Below are positions 1 to 6,493 of a stretch of 6,568 nucleotides of DNA, piece by piece (position 1 is the stretch's first letter; the number at the start of each line of letters is the position of its first letter). Source of the DNA: Acidobacteriota bacterium (GTDB taxonomy: Bacteria; Acidobacteriota; Terriglobia; UBA7540); assembly GCA_021827245.1 (NCBI GenBank), contig JAKAWN010000381.1:1-6568 (forward strand), in the 5' to 3' direction. Under the pieces are notes generated by a model. The model did not search any database and was not told the origin of the DNA. It saw only the letters and a program-made list of their open reading frames with translations. A program made the position numbers and the translations under genes.

Positions 1-1499
1 CGCTCTTGCTCAGACGTGATTTTTCGAGAAACGCCGATGTGAGTGATCGTCGGCATATACACCAAGTAGCGTCCGGGCAGCGCAATGTGCGAGGTGATGC
101 GCGCTCCCTTCGTTCCCAGCGGTTCTTTGGCGATCTGGACAAGGATTTCTTGCCCCTCTTTCAGCAGCTCGGAAATTTTGACGGGCTGGTTATTGCTGCT
201 GCGGGGAGGAGTGCGACGCGCGTCAAAGCCGCGCTCGTTGCGGATTCCTCTTCGGCCACGGTGCCGACGAGGCGCAACGCGAGGCCGGTGGTGCGGCTCC
301 CGCAGCGTGTACTGCCGCTCACCGCTGGTCCCGGCCTCAGAGCTTGGCCCGCTTTCAGTCGGTTTGCTTTCAGCCGCCGCGCTTTCTGGAGCATCCGGTT
401 CGGCCGCCTCGGCGGCAGGGCCCTCCAAGGCGTCCCTTTCCCCCTCCACACCGCCAAACTCTGGTTCTATCCAGGATCTGCTCGGCTCAGATACTCCGTC
501 TGCTCGCTGTTTTGGAGTTTCCTCCCGCGATTCACTGACTTCCTGACCGGAAATTGCGGGCAATCCTTCTGAGGAACTAGCAGCGGATGATTGCGAAGGC
601 TCGGACGAAACATTCTCCGTCTTCGGCGCTTGCGGTTTTTCAGACTGCGCGACACGAGAGTCGGAGGCTTGCGGCAACGCTTCCGCCGTTTCAGGCTGAG
701 GCAATCCCGATGCAACATCAACGCCAGCCCGACCCGGTTCGGCGGCGGAGGGCGGGCCGACTTCACCGTTGGTCAAACCTCTCGAATGGCTGTATTTGGC
801 CAACGACTCTCCGGGAAGAACCTCAAAAGTGTAGTGAGAAGAAGGAACCGATGGAGTTCTAGGTTGGGATTCCTTCCAACCCTCGGATCGCTGTGGGAAG
901 CGCTGCTCCCCAAAGCCGCGGCGACCACGCCGTCGCCGTTGGCCGCGATGTTCATGCGGCCTTCGAAAGTCAACTCTCTCGCTTGAACCCGATTTCACCG
1001 CAGGAGTGGTTGGAGATGGTTCTGCCGGTTTGGACACGGGTGCCTCCGCAGGCGTCGGCGGCGGACTCTCGACCGTCTCTGCAGCCGACGGCCGGGCTAC
1101 AACCCCGGGTTCGCCCGGCAAAGCACCCTCCGGCGCGGATGGCGGAGGAGCCACAGGCGTTCCAGAAGCGCTTTCGGCAGCAACCGGACCATGCTCCTCC
1201 ACAGCGGGCAGCGATACTGCCGCCGCCTCCCGGCCTTCCAGTTCTTCCAGCACGCCCTCGAATTCTTCCCCATGTAAAGAAAAATCAGAGACGTAGAGGA
1301 AAGCGTCGCGCTCCAGGCCGATGTCCACGAACGCCGACTGCATGCCCGGCAGCACCCTATTCACGCGCCCTTTGTAAATTCCTCCGACTAGTCCGACGTC
1401 GGTATCACGTTCAATATAAAGCTCTGCCAGAAGGTCGTCTTCGCACACAGCCACCCTCGTCTCGTGCGGAGACGATGAAATAAACATCTCCTTGGACAT
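1..1499 (-). CDS. Rne/Rng-family ribonuclease (RNase E/G), N-terminal part; 3' end beyond the window
   Basis: Partial gene of an RNase E/G endoribonuclease, which cleaves single-stranded RNA in rRNA maturation and mRNA decay. I read the frame codon by codon: 499 codons without a stop, then the window ends. Residues 37-73 (GLVGGIYKGRVNRVLPG, then SAFVDIGLERDAFLYVSDF) match the first half of the S1 domain that opens RNase E and G. Residues 441-495 (ISELLKEGQEILVQIAKE, then GTKGARITSHIALPGRYLVY and GVSRKI) match its second half and the start of the RNase-H-like part. Between them lie about 365 residues rich in Pro, Glu, Ser and Ala, where E. coli RNase E has only a few dozen. This insert holds Arg/Gly boxes at 185-200 and 405-425 and a hydrophobic patch at 223-236. 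The catalytic DNase-I-like domain is outside the window. The start is fixed by a strong ribosome binding site. The intact frame argues against a pseudogene. Whether it should be called rne or rng cannot be decided here. Confidence 0.93.
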   Translation of the reverse strand, partial: MSKEMFISSSPHETRVAVCEDDLLAELYIERDTDVGLVGGIYKGRVNRVLPGMQSAFVDIGLERDAFLYVSDFSLHGEEFEGVLEELEGREAAAVSLPAVEEHGPVAAESASGTPVAPPPSAPEGALPGEPGVVARPSAAETVESPPPTPAEAPVSKPAEPSPTTPAVKSGSSERVDFRRPHEHRGQRRRRGRRGFGEQRFPQRSEGWKESQPRTPSVPSSHYTFEVLPGESLAKYSHSRGLTNGEVGPPSAAEPGRAGVDVASGLPQPETAEALPQASDSRVAQSEKPQAPKTENVSSEPSQSSAASSSEGLPAISGQEVSESREETPKQRADGVSEPSRSWIEPEFGGVEGERDALEGPAAEAAEPDAPESAAAESKPTESGPSSEAGTSGERQYTLREPHHRPRVAPRRHRGRRGIRNERGFDARRTPPRSSNNQPVKISELLKEGQEILVQIAKEPLGTKGARITSHIALPGRYLVYMPTITHIGVSRKITSEQE

Positions 1500-1504
1500 G
1501 AAAA

Positions 1505-1510
1505 CTCCTT
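1505..1510 (-). promoter_or_regulatory. Strong ribosome binding site of the Rne/Rng gene
   Basis: On the minus strand AAGGAG lies 5 bases before the ATG at 1499, within an A-rich AAAAAGGAG context. It is the best Shine-Dalgarno site in the window. It fixes the start of the ribonuclease, since no other in-frame ATG near it is so placed. Confidence 0.8.
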
Positions 1511-1737
1511 TTTCGGGGAGCGAGCCGAGGATCTATCAGCCTGAGCGGAGATCAACTCTTGCCCGAACTCCCGGTCCGAAAGGGTCCGGCCTGCCCTAAT
1601 GGATTAGCGGCCTTGCTCTCCTCCGGACGGTTCAAAGTTGCGCGGGCCCAGGGAACGCATGTTTCAGCTTTGCTCTGCCCGCTCCCCAGCCCGCTTCGAT
1701 CGTGGCTGGCATCCTGTCTCTTGCGCCAGGTCGCCTC

Positions 1738-1756
1738 AAAAAGCCTGCGGGAAGCT
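1738..1756 (-). terminator. Weak terminator-like stem and T-run after rodA
   Basis: About 25 bases after the rodA stop, the minus strand can fold AGCT with GGCT (one G-T pair) around a 7-base loop, followed directly by four T. A four-pair stem is too short for an efficient intrinsic terminator. It might attenuate read-through into the ribonuclease gene, or mean nothing. Confidence 0.15.
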
Positions 1757-1781
1757 AAAATCACGTGCCTTTCACCCTCCC

Positions 1782-2870
1782 TCAATTAACAAACCTCTGC
1801 TTCTTGACGCTCATGGCTAGGCCCAGCCCCAGAAAGACGGAGAGCGCGGCCGACCCTCCTTGGCTCATCAAGGGCAACGGGATGCCAGTAATTGGAAACA
1901 GCCCGATCATCATTCCGACATTTACGGCAATCTGAAAAAACAAGATCGCCGAGAATGTCACCAGTAAGAGCGCCCCCGCGCGGTCAGCCGCTTGTTGTGC
2001 ACCGTCGAGAAGCCGAAAAAGCAGCGCCAAGTAGAGCGCGAGAGCGAGAAGCGTACCGACAAACCCCTCTTCTTCAGCGTAGGCAGCAAAAATGGCATCC
2101 GCATGAGAAACTGGGATGAACCCCAGTTGACTCTGCGTGCCATTTCCCAGTCCTTTCCCCCAAACCCCACCTGAGCCGATCGCGATCTTCGTCTCAGTTA
2201 GCTGATAACTGGCGCCTTGCTTGTTCTGACCCGGATGGAAGAAGGTTTCCAGCCGTTGGCGTTGGTATGGCCGCAAAAAATGCCACCCAACCGGCAAGGC
2301 CAACAAACCCACCACGGCAATCAGACCAACCTGGCGCCGTCGAATCCCCACTACAAAGACTCCCGCCACGACAATCGGGAGAAACGTCAGTGCCGTTCCC
2401 AGATCAGGCTCCAGGGCAACCAACAGCATCGGTACCGCGGTTAACATCCCGACTTTCCCCAACTGCCACCATGTGACAGACTTGGTTCGGGTACGGGATA
2501 GCTCGGCCGCTACCAATACTATTATAACCAACTTGGCGAACTCCGACACCTGCAAAGTGAACCCGGCAACGTGAATCCACCGCCTCGCTCCCCCCCTTCG
2601 CGACCCATCCAGGAGCAGCGCGGTCAGGCCCAAAATTGTGAGGCTGTAAAGCCACGGCGTCTGGTCGAGGATTAAGTGGTAGTCAATCGAGCTCAAGACG
2701 ATGGCAAAGCAACATCCCATCCCCACCCAAAAAACCTGATGTACCCATTGATGAGTAAGGTGCGTCTGGGCTGTCGTGCTATAGATTTCCAGGATGCCGA
2801 TAAAAGAAATACCGAGAGCAATCGCCAGCAGTGTCCAGTCTAAGTCGTGGAAATAAAATGACTTGCGCAT
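1782..2870 (-). CDS. rodA: RodA, SEDS-family peptidoglycan glycosyltransferase of the elongasome
   Basis: Integral membrane glycosyltransferase that polymerises lipid II into glycan strands for side-wall growth, paired with PBP2. The 362-residue product has the length usual for RodA and about ten hydrophobic segments, the first at residues 12-30. Family motifs in order are RRWIHVAGFTLQVSE (96-110), EPDLGTALTFLP (154-165), the extracytoplasmic stretch PYQRQRLETFFHP (201-213), IGSGGVWGKGLGNGTQS (231-247), the region around Asp258 (SHADAIFAAYAEEEGF, 255-270), and GIPLPLMSQGGSA (329-341). Asp258 aligns with the Asp known to be essential in SEDS proteins. Two motifs differ from the common form: QVSE for QPSE, and SHADA for the usual HTDF-type stretch. 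The start follows the mrdA stop by 16 bases and has AAGAGG six bases upstream, so mrdA and rodA are one transcription unit. The PBP2 partner next door and the absence of cell-division genes favour RodA over FtsW. Confidence 0.95.
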   Translation of the reverse strand: MRKSFYFHDLDWTLLAIALGISFIGILEIYSTTAQTHLTHQWVHQVFWVGMGCCFAIVLSSIDYHLILDQTPWLYSLTILGLTALLLDGSRRGGARRWIHVAGFTLQVSEFAKLVIIVLVAAELSRTRTKSVTWWQLGKVGMLTAVPMLLVALEPDLGTALTFLPIVVAGVFVVGIRRRQVGLIAVVGLLALPVGWHFLRPYQRQRLETFFHPGQNKQGASYQLTETKIAIGSGGVWGKGLGNGTQSQLGFIPVSHADAIFAAYAEEEGFVGTLLALALYLALLFRLLDGAQQAADRAGALLLVTFSAILFFQIAVNVGMMIGLFPITGIPLPLMSQGGSAALSVFLGLGLAMSVKKQRFVN

Positions 2871-2876
2871 ATACCG

Positions 2877-2882
2877 CCTCTT
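2877..2882 (-). promoter_or_regulatory. Ribosome binding site of rodA
   Basis: AAGAGG on the minus strand lies in the 16-base mrdA-rodA gap, six bases before the rodA ATG at 2870. Its position just after the mrdA stop is typical of coupled translation within an operon. Confidence 0.6.
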
Positions 2883-2886
2883 GCTC

Positions 2887-4860
2887 TTAACGTGTCGCTA
2901 CCAGGTCCCACAAGTCGGAAGCCTGCCCGGATTGCATATGCGGCGTCATCCGAGCTTCCTTCTGTCCCCTCATCGGCTGGTTTTCCCGTCTTTCCGAGTA
3001 GTACGCCTTGATGATCTGGCCTGCAACGGGCGCCGCCACACTGGATTCTCCGCCATGCATGACGAGCACGGACACGACGATATCGGGGTCTTTGGGTGGC
3101 GAAAATCCTACGAACCAGGCATTGTCAATGAATCCCCGCTTGTCAGCTTCCCTCCGAAGGCCCTCGCTGACCACCTGTGCCGTGCCGGTCTTGCCCGCAA
3201 TATCAAGGCCCGGGCATTGCGCACCGGCGCCCGTCCCACCCTCGTTCACCACGCCCCACATACCCCTTCGCAGCGCGTGAACGGTTTCAGATTTCAACCG
3301 GAAGCTGGAAATTATCTTCGAAGGTGGATCGCTCCGCAGGGCGTCGAGTTCAGAGCGGAAAGCCAAGTGCGGACGAGCGAATTCTCCACCGGAAGCAACG
3401 CCTCCGATCATATAAGCCAACTGGAGGGGCGTCACCTCAATGGCGCCTTGGCCGATGGCAACGGACATGGTTTCTCCCCGCCACCACGGGTGCTTAAACA
3501 CTCGCTCGACCCAGCCTGGCGAAGGAATCAAGCCGGGCTCTTCGGCTGGAAGATCAATTCCGGTGCGTTGACCGAGTCCCAAATGGCGCGCATAGTAGTC
3601 GATTTTTCCGATCCCCAGCATTTTGCCCAGGGTGTAAAAATACACGTCGCAGGATTCAACTACAGCCCGATGAAAATTTGTCCAGCCGTGACTTTTCCAG
3701 TCGTGATACGTGTGGCCGTAAAAGGTGACTTCCCCCTGGCAGTCCACTCGGAAGCTGGGTTTAATCGTCCCGGTTTCCAGAGCCGCCGCGCCCGTTACAA
3801 TCTTAAAAACCGATCCTGGGGCGAGCTGTGCCTGGATCGCCTTGTTCATCATTGGCTTCTCGGGATCGTTGATGAGTTCTCTCCATTGGGCGGCGGTAAT
3901 GTGACGCGCAAAGTCATTAGGGTCAAAAGCTGGATGGCTGACCATGGCAAGAACCTGGCCGCTTTGGGGATTTAGGGCCACGATAGCCCCAGCCCGGTCA
4001 CCCAGGGCGTTCTCGGCAGCCATTTGAAGATTGAGATCAAGAGTTAGGCGGATGTCGTGCCCAGGGATGGCCTGGATGGATTTGAGCCTTCCCACTTCTT
4101 GACCGCGACTGTTGACGATCAAACGCTGCATTCCGTCCTGGCCCATCAGGAGCGCGTTATATTCTTCCTCAATACCGGACTTGCCGACGACGTCACCGGG
4201 GCGATAATGCGAGCCGGGCGCGGCAATTTCGTTTTCCGAAACCTCGCCTACGTAACCCAGCACTTGAGCGGCGAGTTCGTGTTCGGGATAAAGTCGCTGT
4301 GATGCTTGGATACTATCGAGCTCAGGATATTCAAGGCGGTGAGATTCGACGAACGCCACGTCCGCCAGGGTGGCCGATGGCTTGATCACAATCGGCTGGA
4401 AGCGGGGTAGCCCGCTAGCTTTTTTGATCTTCAAGGCAAGCGCTGAAGGGTCAAGCCCCAGCCCTCGGGCAATGCCCTGAACGGCCGACGGCGTGAGCAT
4501 GGCTGGATTCTCGCGCCGAAGAAGGATTTTGAAAGCGGGGAAATTATCCGCTAGGACGCGCCCGCGCCGGTCGAGAATACGGCCACGGGGCGCGATGATC
4601 GGAAGGGCTCGAATGCGATTCCGCTCGGCTGCCTCCACATACTCGTAATGCTCAGCAATCTGCAAGCGCCCGTAGCCGATCAGCAAGACGGCGAAAACAG
4701 CCGCCATCGAGTATTGGAGAAAGCTGATTTTCCAAGACGGGAAGCGATTTTCCTCCGGAAACCTGAACTGCATCAACCCCAACATTCCCGAGCGGGCTCG
4801 CCCCCGCCTCGCCGCGGCCTGGAAGCCCCGAGCCCGCGCCGCCCGCTCTGCGTCTTTCAA
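2887..4860 (-). CDS. mrdA: Penicillin-binding protein 2 (class B transpeptidase, MrdA)
   Basis: Membrane-anchored DD-transpeptidase that cross-links new glycan during cell elongation as partner of RodA; a beta-lactam target. In the 657-residue reading, a single membrane segment lies at about 45-66 (FLQYSMAAVFAVLLIGYGRL). The class B pedestal domain follows, opening with PRGRILDRRGRVLADN (91-106), and the transpeptidase domain spans about 285-625. All three catalytic motifs are present: S350-V-F-K353 in APGSVFK with the acylated Ser350, S403-C-D405, and K557-T-G559 in AGKTGTAQV. A hydrophilic tail of some 35 residues ends the protein. The start is uncertain. Codons 1-25 are Arg/Ala-rich, unlike a usual PBP2 N-terminus, and have no good ribosome binding site. 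ATGs at codon 26 (4785) and codon 30 (4773, MQFRFPEENRFP) are credible alternatives. An in-frame stop at 4870-4872 excludes any start further upstream. Confidence 0.95.
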   Translation of the reverse strand: MKDAERAARARGFQAAARRGRARSGMLGLMQFRFPEENRFPSWKISFLQYSMAAVFAVLLIGYGRLQIAEHYEYVEAAERNRIRALPIIAPRGRILDRRGRVLADNFPAFKILLRRENPAMLTPSAVQGIARGLGLDPSALALKIKKASGLPRFQPIVIKPSATLADVAFVESHRLEYPELDSIQASQRLYPEHELAAQVLGYVGEVSENEIAAPGSHYRPGDVVGKSGIEEEYNALLMGQDGMQRLIVNSRGQEVGRLKSIQAIPGHDIRLTLDLNLQMAAENALGDRAGAIVALNPQSGQVLAMVSHPAFDPNDFARHITAAQWRELINDPEKPMMNKAIQAQLAPGSVFKIVTGAAALETGTIKPSFRVDCQGEVTFYGHTYHDWKSHGWTNFHRAVVESCDVYFYTLGKMLGIGKIDYYARHLGLGQRTGIDLPAEEPGLIPSPGWVERVFKHPWWRGETMSVAIGQGAIEVTPLQLAYMIGGVASGGEFARPHLAFRSELDALRSDPPSKIISSFRLKSETVHALRRGMWGVVNEGGTGAGAQCPGLDIAGKTGTAQVVSEGLRREADKRGFIDNAWFVGFSPPKDPDIVVSVLVMHGGESSVAAPVAGQIIKAYYSERRENQPMRGQKEARMTPHMQSGQASDLWDLVATR

Positions 4861-4863
4861 CCG

Positions 4864-4885
4864 CTGCTGCTATAATTTGCAGCAG
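4864..4885 (-). promoter_or_regulatory. Perfect 7-bp stem-loop before the first possible mrdA start
   Basis: CTGCTGC at 4864-4870 and GCAGCAG at 4879-4885 are exact reverse complements around an 8-base AT-rich loop. In the minus-strand transcript the hairpin ends three bases before the ATG at 4860, covering the place where a ribosome binding site would sit. The pairing is seen directly; its role is inferred. It could hold down translation from that ATG, shield the 5' end of the mRNA, serve as a DNA operator, or be an upstream leader element if translation starts at codon 26 or 30. Confidence 0.45.
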
Positions 4886-4892
4886 ACAGCGA

Positions 4893-4921
4893 AGCCTACC
4901 ACGCCTCGGTGGCCTTGACAA
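4893..4921 (-). promoter_or_regulatory. Candidate sigma-70-type promoter for mrdA-rodA
   Basis: On the minus strand TTGTCA (4916-4921, five of six to TTGACA) is followed after exactly 17 bases by TAGGCT (4893-4898), preceded by TGG as in an extended -10. TAGGCT is a poor match overall (three of six) but keeps the first, second and last -10 bases. Transcription would begin near 4883-4888, at the edge of the stem-loop at 4864-4885. Without it, mrdA would depend on read-through from the isomerase gene 148 bases upstream. Confidence 0.3.
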
Positions 4922-5008
4922 GGCGCGCCACTCGCGCGGGGTCGCTGGGTCTTCTCCGGCTGGAATGACCCTATCGGAGAAAGTGAAAGCGAGTAAGGAA
5001 GCAATGCC

Positions 5009-6427
5009 TCAGCACCCGCCGCCCGCATGTTCGTAAACGTCCCATCCCTTGTAGTTGCCGAGGGCTTCTTTAACTGAGCGCGCGTCGTGACTGAGGTTAA
5101 CGGCGACGTGGTGCTCATACCCGTTCTGGCAGATGTAGTGGAGGAGCTCTTGGAGGGCCGGAATCCGAACCACGCCGTAGCCTCCAAAGCTTTTCAACTT
5201 GTCCCGAGTAATTTCGCCTTCGCCCACGTAAGCGCGCATGCGTCCGTGGTAATCATCGGTCGAAACGCGGCAGAACGTTAACGGCCCGCTTTTCAGCGTC
5301 CCTACGACCGTGCCGTATGTATTTTCTTTGCCCACCGAGCCTGCAATGATCTCCTGGAAATCCATCCTGACCTCCTCAAAGAAATGCTTCGGCAGGTTCG
5401 AACAGTGGAAGATCACAGCTTTGTCGGGATCGTCTCCGAAATTGTTGTTCCAGTCAACGATCGCGCTCGGATAACCTGACGCGAGCTGGAGCACGTACAT
5501 GCCAATCATGCCGATCATGTCCGTCTCACAGGCGCTCGGCAGAAGATTGTTGGACATCATGCTCATCAGCGTGCAGGGAACGACGCCGAAAAATTCCTCC
5601 ATAGCGGTCCAGCACTGAACCGAGGAGCCGGCCAACTCGTTCTCGCCCATCCAGCGGTCCACGACAACTCCGAACTTGGCCATCTTGATCAAGGAGGCCG
5701 AGGGAATGCCTTCGGTTGGGACGTAAGCCCTGACACTCTCAATCTTCGATTTGACTTTCGGATCCTCGTCTTGAAGCCGCTCGATGCGGCCAAACACCTC
5801 GGAAAGATCGAGGGTTTCGACCGTAATCCCGGCTCGTTCCATCAGTTTTTCGCTGAAGCGGACCGTGTTGAAGGCTGCGGGGCGCGCGCCGAGCACACCG
5901 ACCCGCACATTCTTCAGGCCTTTCACAATCCGGCAAGTGGCCGCAAACGCTTTCAAATCGGATCGAAAGGAAGGCGAGGCGGGAGCGGCGGTGTGTTCTT
6001 TGGTCAGTGTGTAATGGATTCCGTACTGCCAAAGGTTATTGCACACGGAGATCTTGCCACAGAAACTGTCGCGCCGCGCGCCCATCATCATCTTGGGCGG
6101 TTCGTCTGGGAAGGCTTGAACTAGGACGGGGACGTCGAGGCCGGCCATGCGCAGCGTGTTTGCGACGGCCCGCTCGTCGCCAAAATTGGGAAGGCTCACC
6201 AGGATACCGTCAATCGTGTCACGATGGCGGCGAAACAAGTCAGCGCAGCGCCTGGCGTCTGCAAGCGTTTCCACGGCCCCGAACTTCGTCTCTTCCGGCT
6301 CCAGGCAAACAGCGTTGTAACCCTCTTCCTGCAAGACCCGAAGGATTTCTTTGCGGCCATCCCTCGCCAGCGCGTCCGGGAAGAATCCGCGATTGCCAAT
6401 CATAACCCCTAGACTCGACCGAACCAT
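5009..6427 (-). CDS. L-fucose/L-arabinose isomerase family protein
   Basis: Cytoplasmic sugar-isomerase-family protein; the family interconverts aldoses and ketoses using a bound divalent metal. I cannot tell the substrate from sequence. At about 472 residues it is shorter than E. coli FucI (about 590) and resembles the compact fucose-isomerase-like group. In numbering from the longer ATG at 6442, the N-terminal domain has ILVSLPNFGDE (80-90), typical of the sugar-binding Rossmann-like fold. VRVGVLGARPAAFNTV (179-194) opens the second domain. The C-terminal domain has acidic and His residues placed like the family's metal ligands: E306 in ACETD, D330 in IVDWNNN and H346 in IFHCSN, with GYEHHVAVN at 441-449. 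I chose ATG 6427 because GGAGG at 6436-6440 lies eight bases before it; ATG 6442 adds five residues but has no such site. The gene runs in the same direction as mrdA, 148 bases upstream, and has its own likely promoter. No sugar kinase, aldolase or transporter is in view. Confidence 0.85.
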   Translation of the reverse strand: MVRSSLGVMIGNRGFFPDALARDGRKEILRVLQEEGYNAVCLEPEETKFGAVETLADARRCADLFRRHRDTIDGILVSLPNFGDERAVANTLRMAGLDVPVLVQAFPDEPPKMMMGARRDSFCGKISVCNNLWQYGIHYTLTKEHTAAPASPSFRSDLKAFAATCRIVKGLKNVRVGVLGARPAAFNTVRFSEKLMERAGITVETLDLSEVFGRIERLQDEDPKVKSKIESVRAYVPTEGIPSASLIKMAKFGVVVDRWMGENELAGSSVQCWTAMEEFFGVVPCTLMSMMSNNLLPSACETDMIGMIGMYVLQLASGYPSAIVDWNNNFGDDPDKAVIFHCSNLPKHFFEEVRMDFQEIIAGSVGKENTYGTVVGTLKSGPLTFCRVSTDDYHGRMRAYVGEGEITRDKLKSFGGYGVVRIPALQELLHYICQNGYEHHVAVNLSHDARSVKEALGNYKGWDVYEHAGGGC

Positions 6428-6435
6428 AGCCCATG

Positions 6436-6440
6436 CCTCC
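6436..6440 (-). promoter_or_regulatory. Ribosome binding site that decides the isomerase start
   Basis: GGAGG on the minus strand lies eight bases before the ATG at 6427. It overlaps the other candidate ATG at 6442-6440, so it cannot serve that one. This makes the 6427 start the better choice. Confidence 0.6.
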
Positions 6441-6475
6441 ATGAATCGGCGGAATGATGCGAACGACCGAGTTAG

Positions 6476-6484
6476 ATTCTAGCA
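6476..6484 (-). promoter_or_regulatory. Extended -10 promoter of the isomerase gene
   Basis: The minus strand reads TGCTAGAAT: TAGAAT matches the -10 consensus in five of six bases and has the TG of an extended -10. No good -35 box is present at 16-18 bases, which extended -10 promoters tolerate. The leader to the ATG at 6427 would be about 40 bases. This suggests transcription independent of any gene to the right of the window. Confidence 0.45.
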
Positions 6485-6493
6485 CGGTGTTGG

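Larger units (their letters stand above)
1500..1781. other. 282-base intergenic gap between rodA and the Rne/Rng gene; no supported gene
   Basis: Apart from the ribosome binding site at 1505-1510 I see no convincing gene. Short open frames exist on both strands (1552-1785 minus, 1559-1789 plus), but neither product resembles a family I know. They overlap almost exactly in opposite directions, as open non-coding GC-rich sequence does. Small structures visible are an AT-rich 5-bp palindrome at 1596-1607 (CTAAT, two bases, ATTAG), a repeated GGTCCG at 1573-1578 and 1584-1589, and a weak stem at 1742-1756 followed on the minus strand by four T. I found no tRNA and no clear promoter. The gap is long for an operon, so the ribonuclease may have its own promoter or a processed leader. 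Confidence 0.5.

Noticed and set aside
225..959. Repetitive Arg/Gly DNA as a CRISPR-like or mobile repeat
   Set aside because: The two copies differ at the DNA level, are only two in number, and sit within an open reading frame; they are protein motifs.
6..1483. Several plus-strand open frames across the left 1.5 kb
   Set aside because: They are antisense to the intact Rne/Rng frame; their Arg/Pro-rich products mirror the low-complexity insert on the other strand.
1552..1789. Opposed 77- and 76-codon open frames in the rodA-ribonuclease gap
   Set aside because: No ribosome binding site fits clearly, no family is recognisable, and the two overlap nearly completely in opposite directions.
2863..3975. 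370-codon open frame on the plus strand across mrdA
   Set aside because: It is codon-aligned and antisense to conserved PBP2 sequence. That frame stays open in GC-rich genes because TTA, CTA and TCA codons are rare. The product resembles nothing I know.
4871..4876. TATAAT on the plus strand
   Set aside because: It is the loop of the inverted repeat at 4864-4885, has no suitable -35 box, and no plus-strand gene follows it.
4915..4920. Perfect TTGACA on the plus strand
   Set aside because: No -10 element lies 16-18 bases downstream, and it would transcribe antisense to the isomerase gene. The overlapping minus-strand TTGTCA fits better.
4952..4981. 7-bp inverted repeat downstream of the isomerase gene as a terminator
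   Set aside because: The loop is 16 bases and no T-run follows on the minus strand, so it does not look like an intrinsic terminator.
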